From contig JACDGR010000124.1 of assembly GCA_013821525.1 (NCBI GenBank), forward strand, positions 1 to 8,731: 8,731 bases of DNA. Reading direction: 5' to 3'. This document shows, one piece after another, positions 1-6,337 of the stretch. The position numbers and the translations under genes are program-made. The notes under the pieces are model-generated. The model was not told the DNA's origin. It worked only from the letters and a program-made list of their open reading frames with translations, and searched no databases. Source of the stretch: Actinomycetota bacterium (lineage in GTDB: Bacteria > Actinomycetota > Thermoleophilia > Gaiellales > Gaiellaceae). Position 1 is the stretch's first letter, and the number at the start of each line of letters is the position of its first letter.

Positions 1-607
1 CGCCACCCTCGCCGAAGCGTGTAGCCCAGGAATGCAATCCCTGCTCCCGATCGACCTGCACGTCGAACAGGGCGTAGAAGAGATCGAAGCCCGCCACCCA
101 CGCGGCCACGGCACCACCGAGTGCCCACGCCTGCCACGGCAGCTCGCCCTTGATCGCGGCCCAGGCCCCGACGGGCGCGAGCCCGTCGACCGCGCCGAGC
201 CATAGGTGGCAGAGCCACGTGAAGCGCTTCAGGTACGGATAGACGACGAAGGCCGCAACCGGAACCGGCGAGAGCCACCGCACGAGCGGGTCGAGCTGCC
301 ACACGGCGACCGCATAGAGCGCGAGTGCGGCTGCGCAGAACGCGAGCACGGCTGCCTTCGAGAGGATCCCGGACGGGATCTCGCGAGCGGCAGTGCGCGG
401 GTTCGCCGCGTCGATGCGCGCGTCGATCAGCCGATTCAGCGCCATCGCGAGCGAGCGGGCGCCGACCATCGCGAGCGTGATCCAGAGGAGGTCGTGCGCG
501 GTCGGCACGCCGTTGACCGCCAGGAACGCACCGACGTACGCAAACGGCAACGCAAAGATCGTGTGCTCGAACTTGACGAGCCGGTAGTAGAGACGTGCGA
601 CGCGCAT
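1..607 (-). CDS. ubiA: UbiA-family polyprenyltransferase (3'-truncated by window edge)
   Basis: Integral membrane prenyltransferase that attaches an isoprenoid chain to an aromatic ring acceptor, as in quinone synthesis. I translated 202 codons from the ATG at 605-607; the C-terminus lies beyond position 1. Both Asp-rich signatures are visible: N58-R-L-I-D62-A-R-I-D66, followed by NPRT, and D182-V-Q-V-D186. They bind the Mg-diphosphate of the prenyl donor. Hydrophobic stretches between them fit the usual multi-helix bundle. The N-terminal FEHTIFALPFAY segment (13-24) resembles the UbiA-like subgroup linked to futalosine-pathway menaquinone synthesis (MqnP), so menaquinone is a likelier product than ubiquinone in an actinobacterium; that is inference. 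It begins 8 bases after the moaB stop, and its ribosome site AAAGGA overlaps that stop codon, so it is very probably the next operon cistron. The acceptor cannot be read from the sequence. Confidence 0.9.
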   Translation of the reverse strand, partial: MRVARLYYRLVKFEHTIFALPFAYVGAFLAVNGVPTAHDLLWITLAMVGARSLAMALNRLIDARIDAANPRTAAREIPSGILSKAAVLAFCAAALALYAVAVWQLDPLVRWLSPVPVAAFVVYPYLKRFTWLCHLWLGAVDGLAPVGAWAAIKGELPWQAWALGGAVAAWVAGFDLFYALFDVQVDREQGLHSWATRFGEGG

Positions 608-611
608 CGTG

Positions 612-617
612 TCCTTT
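612..617 (-). promoter_or_regulatory. Ribosome binding site of the UbiA gene
   Basis: On the minus strand the sequence reads TAAAGGACACGATG. AAAGGA (612-617) lies 4 bases before the ATG at 607 and shares its first two A's with the TAA stop of the upstream moaB/mog gene. This fixes the UbiA start and suggests translational coupling. Confidence 0.65.
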
Positions 618-1095
618 ACGTTTGGCGGTGCCGCGTCGCCTCGTCGGCGAGGAGGGACAATGCGTGACCGAGCGCCGGCTGTAGGACGGCATAGCCGTCT
701 CGACAACCGCCGGTCGATCCCGGCAGGTTGACGACCAGCGTACGCCCAACCACCCCGGCGACGCCGCGGGAGAGCAGCCCGTGCGGGGTCTTCGCGATCG
801 AATCTGCGCGCAAGGCCTCCGCGATGCCCGGCGCCTCGCGCTGGAGCACGGTCCTCGTCGCCTCGGGCGTCACATCGCGCGGGGCGAGCCCTGTGCCCCC
901 GGTCGTGAGCACGAGCTGCGCGGCCCCGGAGAGATCCTCGATGGCGGCAGCGATCTCGCTCGCCTCGTCGGGCACGAGCCGGCGTTCGACGTCGTACCCG
1001 TCGCCACGGAGAAGCTCCTCGAGCGCATCGCCGCTCGCGTCTTCGGTCTCGCCGCGCGCGCCGCGGTCGGAGACGGTCAGTACGGCCGCGCGCAC
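616..1095 (-). CDS. moaB: MoaB/Mog-family molybdopterin adenylyltransferase
   Basis: Molybdenum cofactor enzyme of the MoaB/MogA family, which adenylates molybdopterin before metal insertion. The 159 residues match the usual size. Visible signatures are the N-terminal VLTVSDRGARGE strand and loop (5-16), the nucleotide/pterin loop TTGGTGLAPRDVTPEA, and the C-terminal NLPGSTGGCRDGYAVL segment followed by PALGHAL. The start is GTG at 1093-1095, only 5 bases after the moaC stop. GAAGGG (1105-1110), 9 bases upstream, serves as ribosome site and lies inside the moaC 3' end. Its place directly after moaC supports a cofactor role. Family members split between true adenylyltransferases (Mog) and MoaB proteins of less clear function, and I cannot separate them by eye. 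The Thr-Gly-Gly where many homologs have Pro-Lys/Gly-Gly in the LPGS loop is a minor variation. Confidence 0.9.
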   Translation of the reverse strand: MRAAVLTVSDRGARGETEDASGDALEELLRGDGYDVERRLVPDEASEIAAAIEDLSGAAQLVLTTGGTGLAPRDVTPEATRTVLQREAPGIAEALRADSIAKTPHGLLSRGVAGVVGRTLVVNLPGSTGGCRDGYAVLQPALGHALSLLADEATRHRQT

Positions 1096-1100
1096 CGACG

Positions 1101-1547
1101 TCAGCCCTTCACCTTCTCGACGAGCTCGACGGAAAACGACATCTGCTTGTCGATCGCCTTCGCCATGTCGTAGATCGTCAGCGCCGCCACCGAGGCGGCA
1201 GTGAGCGCTTCCATCTCGACGCCGGTCTGCGCCGTCGTCTCGGCCGACGCGCTGATCTCGACCTGCCCGTCACCAACCGCGAGCGAGACGCCGATATGGG
1301 TCAGCGGCAGGGGGTGGCAGAGCGGAATCAGCTCCGCAGTGCGCTTGGCGGCCATGATGCCGGCGAGCTGCGCGGTCGTCAGCGCGTCTCCTTTCGGCAG
1401 CGCCTCGAGCCGTGCCGCCGTCGACGGGCTCATGCGCACGACTGCGCGCGCCACCGCGCGGCGGCGCTGGGCAGGCTTCCCGCCGACGTCGACCATCTGC
1501 ACCGCGCCGGCGTCGTCGACGTGTGAGAGCTCCGGCTCAGGTGTCAT
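1101..1547 (-). CDS. moaC: Cyclic pyranopterin monophosphate synthase MoaC
   Basis: Second enzyme of molybdenum cofactor synthesis; it converts the MoaA product (3',8-cyclo-GTP) to cyclic pyranopterin monophosphate. At 148 residues it is a little short of the typical 155-160 but complete. The family hallmarks are all present: LSHVDDAGAVQMVDVGGKP near the N-terminus, AAKRTAELIPLCHPLPL (66-82), TGVEMEALTAASVAALTIYDM (108-128) and KAIDK (130-134). The residues equivalent to E. coli K51, H77, E112, E114, D128 and K131 are K52, H78, E111, E113, D127 and K130, so it should be active. The start is ATG at 1547. An in-frame stop seven codons upstream, with no other start between, makes this the only choice, though no clear ribosome site precedes it. 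It lies 42 bases after the otsA-like gene and 5 before moaB. The partner moaA is not in this window. Confidence 0.95.
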   Translation of the reverse strand: MTPEPELSHVDDAGAVQMVDVGGKPAQRRRAVARAVVRMSPSTAARLEALPKGDALTTAQLAGIMAAKRTAELIPLCHPLPLTHIGVSLAVGDGQVEISASAETTAQTGVEMEALTAASVAALTIYDMAKAIDKQMSFSVELVEKVKG

Positions 1548-1589
1548 TCGCGACAGGGTAGAGACTCACGCCCGATGTGCCGGACATGC

Positions 1590-3005
1590 TCAGCGCCGGG
1601 CGCTCACGCCGTAGTCCCGCGCAGCGGCCTGATCGAAGTCAGCGAGCAGCGCCTCGATCCATTGGCGCACGTCGTTCATGCGCACGTGCTCGCGTAGCCC
1701 CTCTGCGCGTGCCTGCCGTTCTGCCTCGCCCATCGAGAGCGCCTCGTGCAGGGCGTCGGCCTGGCCCGCCAGGTCGAACGGGTTGACGCCCACCGCCCAG
1801 CTCGAGAGCTCTTCGTAGGCGCCGGCGTTCTCCGAGAGCACGAGCACGCCGGCGCGCAGGTTGACGAGCGGCCCCTCCTTCGCGACGAGGTTCAATCCGT
1901 CGTAGACGGGATTCACCAGTAGAACGTCGTACTGCTTGTAGGCGGCGACCGACTGCAGGAAGTCATCCGCGACGCGCAGCTCAACCGGTCGCCAGCCTTC
2001 CTCGCCGAAGCGCTCGTTCACCGCCGAGGCAACGCGCTCGATCGTCGCGAGGTAGTCAGCGTAGACCGGGATCGATTGACGCGAGGGATCGAGGAGCGCG
2101 AGCATCGACACGCGGCCCCGCCACTCCCGGTGCTCCTCGAGCAGCAGCCCGAAGGCGCGAAACCCTCGGACGATGTTCTTCGACGGATCGGTGCGATCCA
2201 CGCGCACGACGAGCTTCTCGGGCCGGCCCGGCCAAAGCTGCTCCTCGCGACGACGCACACCGTCACTCGCCGCAAGCTCGTCGAACTCGCCGACGTCGAT
2301 CGAGATCGGATGATGGACGACCGTCGTCCGTCCGAGCGCTCCGGCGCCGGCCGTGAAGTTGCGCGCCCAGCGTTCGGTGTGGAATGCGACGACGTCGTTC
2401 GCGAGTAGACCGTCCGTGATCGCGTCCCGCATCGCCGGGGGTAGAGCGCTCCAGTCCTCCGGCCACGGGATGTGCACGAAGTGCGCGAGCCGCGCGTCGG
2501 GCCGGAGCTCACGCACCATGCGGGGCGCGAGATAGAGGTGGTAATCGTGAAAGAACACCGTCGCGTCGGGCTTGTTGTCCAACTCGGCAACAACTGCGTC
2601 GGCGAACGCGCGATTGACGACCGCGTAGCCGTCGCGCCACGCGCCGTGCATGGCGCGGTCGACGTCGGGCTCGGACGCGAGACCGTACAACGAGTGCTGC
2701 ACGAACCAGAGCAGCGGGTTGGCGATCACGTTGTAGTAGCCCTCGTACGCCGCGGCGTCGTGCGCAACTAGGACGACGTCTCCCCCGCCCTCGCCGGCGA
2801 CGACGCGATCTTCCTCCGTCGTCGCGCTCGCAATCCAGGTCACGTCGTGATGCTCGAGCAAGCCACGCAGCGCGGTTACGAGCCCACCTCCTCCACGTCG
2901 CTCGATGCGCTCCCCCGACGCGTCGCGGTCGTAGGTGACCGGTCCACGGTTCGAGACGATGATCAGCGAACGCCGGCGCGACGCTTCGGAATCAGGGGGT
3001 GCCAC
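1590..3005 (-). CDS. Divergent OtsA-like GT20 glycosyltransferase (trehalose-6-phosphate synthase family)
   Basis: Retaining GT-B glycosyltransferase of family GT20. The founding reaction joins UDP-glucose and glucose-6-phosphate to give trehalose-6-phosphate, an osmolyte precursor. The 471 residues match OtsA. Visible motifs are SNRGP with R20, GGGGL (38-42), NPLLWFVQH (96-104), HDYH (153-156), HIPWP (178-182), VDRTDPSKN with R271 and K276, DPSRQSIPVY with R309, NPVYDGLNLVAKEG with D369, N372 and K376, and LSENAGAYEEL (390-400). The catalytic and donor-binding set is therefore kept. Several normally invariant spots differ from E. coli OtsA: HIPFP is HIPWP, DRLDYSKG is DRTDPSKN, and PLRDGMNLVAKEY is PVYDGLNLVAKEG. 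Other GT20 members use different acceptors (glucosylglycerol-phosphate and validoxylamine-phosphate synthases), so the acceptor is uncertain. The start is GTG at 3003-3005, 9 bases after the anti-sigma gene; no otsB phosphatase gene is visible. Confidence 0.85.
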   Translation of the reverse strand: MAPPDSEASRRRSLIIVSNRGPVTYDRDASGERIERRGGGGLVTALRGLLEHHDVTWIASATTEEDRVVAGEGGGDVVLVAHDAAAYEGYYNVIANPLLWFVQHSLYGLASEPDVDRAMHGAWRDGYAVVNRAFADAVVAELDNKPDATVFFHDYHLYLAPRMVRELRPDARLAHFVHIPWPEDWSALPPAMRDAITDGLLANDVVAFHTERWARNFTAGAGALGRTTVVHHPISIDVGEFDELAASDGVRRREEQLWPGRPEKLVVRVDRTDPSKNIVRGFRAFGLLLEEHREWRGRVSMLALLDPSRQSIPVYADYLATIERVASAVNERFGEEGWRPVELRVADDFLQSVAAYKQYDVLLVNPVYDGLNLVAKEGPLVNLRAGVLVLSENAGAYEELSSWAVGVNPFDLAGQADALHEALSMGEAERQARAEGLREHVRMNDVRQWIEALLADFDQAAARDYGVSARR

Positions 3006-3014
3006 CGTCGGAAC

Positions 3015-3461
3015 TTACGTCAGGTGCTTGACGAAGCGAAGCGACGAGCCGCCCTCGGCGCGCTCGCTGATCTCGAACTCGTCCGCGAGCGCCTCGATGA
3101 TCGCGATCCCGAGACCGCCCTCCTCGAGCTCGTCGCCCTCGAGCCGCGCGCTCGGGTCGCCCGGCGGCTCGAACCCGGCACCTTCGTCGACGACCTGGAC
3201 GACCAGCCGGTCGGCATGGAGCTCGTAGGTGATCTCGACCATGCCGCCGCCGCCGGGGTAGGCGTGGCGGACCGAATTGGTGCAAGCCTCGGTCAGCGCC
3301 AGCTTCAGGTCGCCGAGCACTTCCGGTGAGAGCTGATCCGAACGCAGGCGCGCAATGCCCGTGAGGGCGAGGCGTCCAAGGGTGATGTACTCGGGCTTGG
3401 CCGGAATCGTCAGGCGGATTGCCTGGGCGGAGTGTCCGTTTGCGTTGACCGCAGCGTCCAT
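3015..3461 (-). CDS. RsbW-like anti-sigma factor / serine kinase (HATPase_c_2)
   Basis: Small GHKL ATPase of the RsbW/SpoIIAB type. Such proteins bind and silence a stress sigma factor and release it when they phosphorylate or bind a STAS anti-anti-sigma factor. The 148 residues are one ATPase domain. The N-box is E58-A-C-T-N62 followed by SVRHAY, giving the catalytic-base Glu and Mg-binding Asn; G1 is D92-E-G-A-G96-F; G2 is G115-G-L-G118-I. The first 15 residues look like a free tail. The start is ATG at 3459-3461, with only a weak purine-rich ribosome site. It is the first gene after a 171-base gap and probably heads the run continuing through the otsA-like, moaC, moaB and ubiA genes. No sigma factor or STAS partner is encoded in the window, so its target is unknown and it could instead be an orphan regulator. 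Family call is firm, anti-sigma function inferred. Confidence 0.88.
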   Translation of the reverse strand: MDAAVNANGHSAQAIRLTIPAKPEYITLGRLALTGIARLRSDQLSPEVLGDLKLALTEACTNSVRHAYPGGGGMVEITYELHADRLVVQVVDEGAGFEPPGDPSARLEGDELEEGGLGIAIIEALADEFEISERAEGGSSLRFVKHLT

Positions 3462-3495
3462 AGCCTGTCGCTTTCTTGGGAGGAGACTATCCGGG

Positions 3496-3527
3496 GTTCA
3501 GGGAAGTAATTCTCTCTGAGACTGAAC
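3496..3527. repeat. Inverted repeat GTTCAG-N20-CTGAAC upstream of the anti-sigma gene
   Basis: GTTCAG (3496-3501) and CTGAAC (3522-3527) are perfect 6-base inverted arms, centres 26 bases apart. The spacer 3502-3521 is AT-richer than its surroundings. It overlaps the candidate promoter, so it could be an operator. A 6-base repeat can arise by chance; the arms are seen, the function is inferred. Confidence 0.35.
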
Positions 3528-3537
3528 AAACCTACAA
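3509..3537 (-). promoter_or_regulatory. Candidate promoter of the rsbW-like/otsA-like/moa operon
   Basis: On the minus strand TTGTAG (3537-3532) and GAGAAT (3514-3509) are separated by 17 bases and match the housekeeping -35 and -10 consensus at 3 and 4 of 6 positions. This would start transcription about 40 bases before the ATG of the anti-sigma gene. A sigma-B-like reading (GTTT at 3531-3528) lacks a good GGGTA -10. It is the most AT-rich patch of the 171-base gap. No clear hairpin terminator for the upstream htrA gene was seen in this gap, so read-through is possible. Confidence 0.3.
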
Positions 3538-3632
3538 GCTGTACAGGGACGATCTCGGACCACCTTGAGGCTTCCCGCGACCGCGTGATCCTAACCTGAG
3601 CCGCGAGTGCCCCGACCGGGCGTCGATCCAGC

Positions 3633-4856
3633 CTAGGGCGTCGTCGGACGATCGCCGAGCATCACCTCGACCGTCCGGCGCGCCCGGCCGCGGACGACGG
3701 TGAAGTGCGCAGTCTCACCCGGAAGCAGCCGCTCGGCGACGATCCGGACGATGTCCTCGGCATGCGTGACGGGGATCCCGTCGATCGCGACGATCGCGTC
3801 GCCGCCCACCGTGACGTCGAGGCCCTGGTAGACGGCGTCGCGCGTACCCGCCATCAGGCCGGCCCGGGCTCCGGCGGCGCCAGGGACGACCGTGTCGACG
3901 AGCGCGCCGTGCTCTGTGGCGTACCCGAACTTCTTCGCGATCGATGGCGTCAGATCCTCGGTCGTGATCCCGACATAGGCGTAGGCGACCGACCCCGAGC
4001 GCAGCAATTGCTGCAGCGAGCGACGGGCCGAGTCGATCGGAACGGCGAACCCGACTCCCTCGAAGCCCGAACCGGTGCCGCTGGAGCGGATCTGGGCGTT
4101 GATCCCGATCACCCGGCCGGCCGCATCGAAGAGCGGGCCGCCGGAGTTGCCGTGGTTGATCGGTGCGTCGGTCTGGATCGCGTCGACCAGGTTGTACTTC
4201 GTCGTCAGGGAGGGGATCGAGCGGCGAATCGCGGAGACGACCCCGACCGAGAGCGAGTCGACGTTCCCGAACGGGCTGCCGATCGCCGCCACCGGTTCGC
4301 CCACGACGACCCGGCCCGAATTGCCGAGCGGAACGGGGGAGAGCGCATGGTCGGCCGGATCGACGCGAATCACGCCGACATCGTCGAACAGGTCGTACCC
4401 GATCACCTTCGCCGTCACGCGGTCTCCGTCCGAGAACTCGACATAGACGGTACCGGCCGACTTGGCGCTTCCGACCTGCCCCTGGCCGGCCGTCGTGACG
4501 ACATGGGCGTTCGTCAGGATCACGCCGTCGGCCGAGACGACGAAGCCGGAGCCCTGGCCGGCGGTCGCATTCACGCCGGTTGCCGAGCCGAAGTAGGAGA
4601 TGATCGTGACGACGCCGGGAGACCGCGACCGGAAGATCTGGGCCGGCTGAAAGCCGTTGCCCAGGAGGGGCTTGCTCACGACGACGGGCGCAGCAGCGCC
4701 GCCCTCTCTGACCGGGCTCTGCTGGATGACCACGGTCCTGGTCGTCCCAGCGTGCAGCCAGCCGGCCGCTTTCACCCCCACGAGCACCGCAACCGCGCCG
4801 AGCACGGCGGCGATCAGGACGAGAGCTGCAGCGGAGCCGGCGCGCACCGCAGGCAC
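3633..4856 (-). CDS. htrA: HtrA/DegP-type membrane-anchored serine protease with PDZ domain
   Basis: Envelope quality-control protease of the trypsin-like S1C family. The 407 residues comprise a hydrophobic N-terminal anchor (about 10-32) with the rest outside the membrane, a linker to about 70, a chymotrypsin-fold domain (about 71-287) and one PDZ domain (about 292-400). The catalytic triad is complete: H118 in TNAHVV, D159 in DLFDDVGVI and S238 in HGNSGGPLF. GSGF-V near 102-106 and the VGFAVP stretch near 268-273 are also typical. The PDZ carries GGDAIVAIDGIPV (351-363), the usual core strand and turn. The start is GTG at 4854-4856; no other in-frame start was found between it and the repeats upstream. 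It follows the response regulator and kinase genes, as pepD follows mprA-mprB in mycobacteria, so control by that pair is likely. The 98-base gap before it holds three parS-like palindromes, which crowd its likely promoter. Confidence 0.93.
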   Translation of the reverse strand: MPAVRAGSAAALVLIAAVLGAVAVLVGVKAAGWLHAGTTRTVVIQQSPVREGGAAAPVVVSKPLLGNGFQPAQIFRSRSPGVVTIISYFGSATGVNATAGQGSGFVVSADGVILTNAHVVTTAGQGQVGSAKSAGTVYVEFSDGDRVTAKVIGYDLFDDVGVIRVDPADHALSPVPLGNSGRVVVGEPVAAIGSPFGNVDSLSVGVVSAIRRSIPSLTTKYNLVDAIQTDAPINHGNSGGPLFDAAGRVIGINAQIRSSGTGSGFEGVGFAVPIDSARRSLQQLLRSGSVAYAYVGITTEDLTPSIAKKFGYATEHGALVDTVVPGAAGARAGLMAGTRDAVYQGLDVTVGGDAIVAIDGIPVTHAEDIVRIVAERLLPGETAHFTVVRGRARRTVEVMLGDRPTTP

Positions 4857-4880
4857 TGTAGCCCGGGTTACGCTGGGCCC

Positions 4881-4894
4881 GTTTCACGTGGAAA
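4881..4894. other. parS-like site 1 (GTTTCACGTGGAAA)
   Basis: Matches the ParB-binding consensus GTTTCACGTGAAAC at 12 of 14 positions, with the CACGTG core intact and G for A just after it. It is the closest of the three to htrA, about 25 bases upstream of its GTG start. The match is seen; binding by ParB is inferred. Confidence 0.6.
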
Positions 4895-4908
4895 GCGATT
4901 GCCAACAC

Positions 4909-4922
4909 TTTTCACGTGAAAA
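4909..4922. other. parS-like site 2 (TTTTCACGTGAAAA)
   Basis: A perfect 14-base palindrome matching GTTTCACGTGAAAC at 12 of 14 positions, the two differences being the outermost bases. Its centre is 28 bases from the centre of site 1. It is the most symmetrical of the three copies. Confidence 0.65.
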
Positions 4923-4935
4923 CGGCGGCGCGCTG

Positions 4936-4949
4936 ATTTCACGTGAAAA
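4936..4949. other. parS-like site 3 (ATTTCACGTGAAAA)
   Basis: Contains the perfect 12-base palindrome TTTCACGTGAAA and matches GTTTCACGTGAAAC at 12 of 14 positions. It ends 5 bases before the stop codon of the histidine kinase, and its centre is 27 bases from that of site 2. Confidence 0.65.
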
Positions 4950-4954
4950 GCTCG

Positions 4955-6337
4955 CTACCGGGGGTCGGCGCGGAGGACCAGGGTGAAGAGCGTCCAGCCG
5001 TTCTGCGAGTCGAGCTCGATCCGGCCCTCCATCACCTCCGCGAGCTCACGGGCGATCGCCAGACCGAGCCCGCTGCCGGAGGCGCGCGTGCCCTCGAGCC
5101 GCGTGAAACGCTCGAAGATCTGCTGCTGGGCCTCTCGCGGGATCCCGGAGCCGTCGTTGGCGACCGTCAGGGTCGCGCGGCTGCCGTCGAGTGCGGTGCT
5201 GATCCGCAAGGTCGCGCCCGCCGGCGTGTGCACGAGGCCGTTCTCGACCAGCACCCGGCCGATCTGGAGCACGCGTTCCGCGTCGGCGGAGGCTGTCACG
5301 GACTGCTCCGGAACGAGCTCCAGCCTGTGCTGGGAGCGGGTGGCACGTGGGCCGAACTCGGCGGCCAGCTCCACCGCGAGCTCGCCCAGGTCGACCGGCT
5401 CCGAGGCGACCGTCAGGCGGCCCGCATCGAGCCGGGAGAGGTCGAGCAGGTCGGTCGCGAGCTTCGTCAGGCGCTCCACCTGCTCCCGCATCTGGGCGAG
5501 GAACTCCTCGCGGGTCGACTCGTCGAGCCCGCCTTCGTCGAGCAGCTCGAGAAAGCCGCCGAGCGAGAAGAGGGGGGTGCGCAGCTCGTGGGAGGCGTTG
5601 GCGATGAACGCGCCACGGGCCCGATCGAGGTGGGCGAGGCGGAGGCGCATCCGTTCGAACGACCGTGCGAGCTGGCCGATCTCATCACTGCCGTGGTCGA
5701 CGACCGCGTCGTCGAAATCACCCGCCGCGATGCGGTCGGCGGCGTGCTCGAGACGACGGATCCGCCGGGTCAGCAGGCGTGCCCCGACGAGGCCGAGCAG
5801 GACCGAGAAGGCGATCGCGAGCGCGCCCGCCACGAAGACCCGGCGGCGCACGACGCTGACCGCCTGCAGCTGGTCGTGCAGGGAGGCCGAGAGGACGATC
5901 ACCGAGCCGCCCAGCGGATAGCCGACCTCGGCGTACTCCTGGCCGTCGCGCGAGACCGTGCCGCGAACGAGGGTCAGATGCTGGATCGCCGCAAACGCGA
6001 CCGGGTCGTTCTCGACGTCGCTCGAGTCCGTCTCGGAGGCGGAGTCCGCAACCGGGACGAGCAGGGCGGGTACGGCGTTCTCGAGGTCGTAGACGACGAT
6101 CCGCGCATTCACCTTCGGCGCCCACGCCTCGGTGAACGCCTGCTTCAGGTACGGCTCGGGGGGATAGTTCGGGATCGCGATCGACCGGAGCGAGAACTCG
6201 AGGCTGTTCAGCTCGTTGCCCGCCAGCGAGTTCCGGAAGGACGGCACCACGATCAGGTAGACGATTGCTAGGACGCCGGCGACGATCAGGAGGAGCGCGA
6301 ACGCCAGCTTGGCACCGACGCTCTGGAAACGCCTCAC
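4955..6337 (-). CDS. HAMP-domain sensor histidine kinase (MprB/BaeS-like)
   Basis: Membrane sensor kinase of a two-component pair; it autophosphorylates on histidine and passes phosphate to the adjacent regulator. Order over 460 residues: transmembrane helix (about 11-33), extracytoplasmic sensor (about 34-163), second helix (about 166-188), HAMP (about 188-240), HisKA with H250 in ASHELRTPL, and HATPase (about 350-457). The N-box is E365-N366-GLVHTP, G1 is D395-G-S-G398, the F-box is IFERFTRLEG, and G2 is G421-S-G-L-G-L. All catalytic elements are present. The sensor region carries a short acidic/serine tract (DSASETDSSDVENDP, 98-112) and no ligand domain I recognise. The start is GTG at 6335-6337, overlapping the regulator stop as GTGA, so translation is coupled; no separate ribosome site is apparent. 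Its 3' end abuts the parS-like cluster and htrA lies next, suggesting an envelope-stress signal. Confidence 0.92.
   Translation of the reverse strand: MRRFQSVGAKLAFALLLIVAGVLAIVYLIVVPSFRNSLAGNELNSLEFSLRSIAIPNYPPEPYLKQAFTEAWAPKVNARIVVYDLENAVPALLVPVADSASETDSSDVENDPVAFAAIQHLTLVRGTVSRDGQEYAEVGYPLGGSVIVLSASLHDQLQAVSVVRRRVFVAGALAIAFSVLLGLVGARLLTRRIRRLEHAADRIAAGDFDDAVVDHGSDEIGQLARSFERMRLRLAHLDRARGAFIANASHELRTPLFSLGGFLELLDEGGLDESTREEFLAQMREQVERLTKLATDLLDLSRLDAGRLTVASEPVDLGELAVELAAEFGPRATRSQHRLELVPEQSVTASADAERVLQIGRVLVENGLVHTPAGATLRISTALDGSRATLTVANDGSGIPREAQQQIFERFTRLEGTRASGSGLGLAIARELAEVMEGRIELDSQNGWTLFTLVLRADPR

Noticed and set aside
216..221. Further CACGTG hexamers at 216, 1683 and 5344
   Set aside because: They lack the TTT and AAA flanks, lie inside coding sequence, and are expected by chance in GC-rich DNA.
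206..667. Plus-strand frame (153 codons) opposite the UbiA gene
   Set aside because: The minus-strand frame encodes both Asp-rich prenyltransferase motifs, so this is a shadow.
3479..3486. GGGAGGAG on the plus strand, a strong ribosome-site look-alike
   Set aside because: No start codon follows within a usable distance, so it does not support a small plus-strand gene.
3571..3632. Possible terminator after htrA
   Set aside because: Only a 4-base GC stem (GCCC/GGGC) is visible and there is no T-run, too weak to call.
3705..4919. Long plus-strand open frame (404 codons) opposite htrA
   Set aside because: It is antisense to a protease with a complete catalytic triad. Its Arg/Asp-rich composition is typical of shadow frames in GC-rich DNA, and no family motif is visible.
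4943..6271. Long plus-strand open frame (442 codons) opposite the histidine kinase
   Set aside because: It mirrors a fully motif-supported kinase; its charged, low-complexity translation shows no domain.
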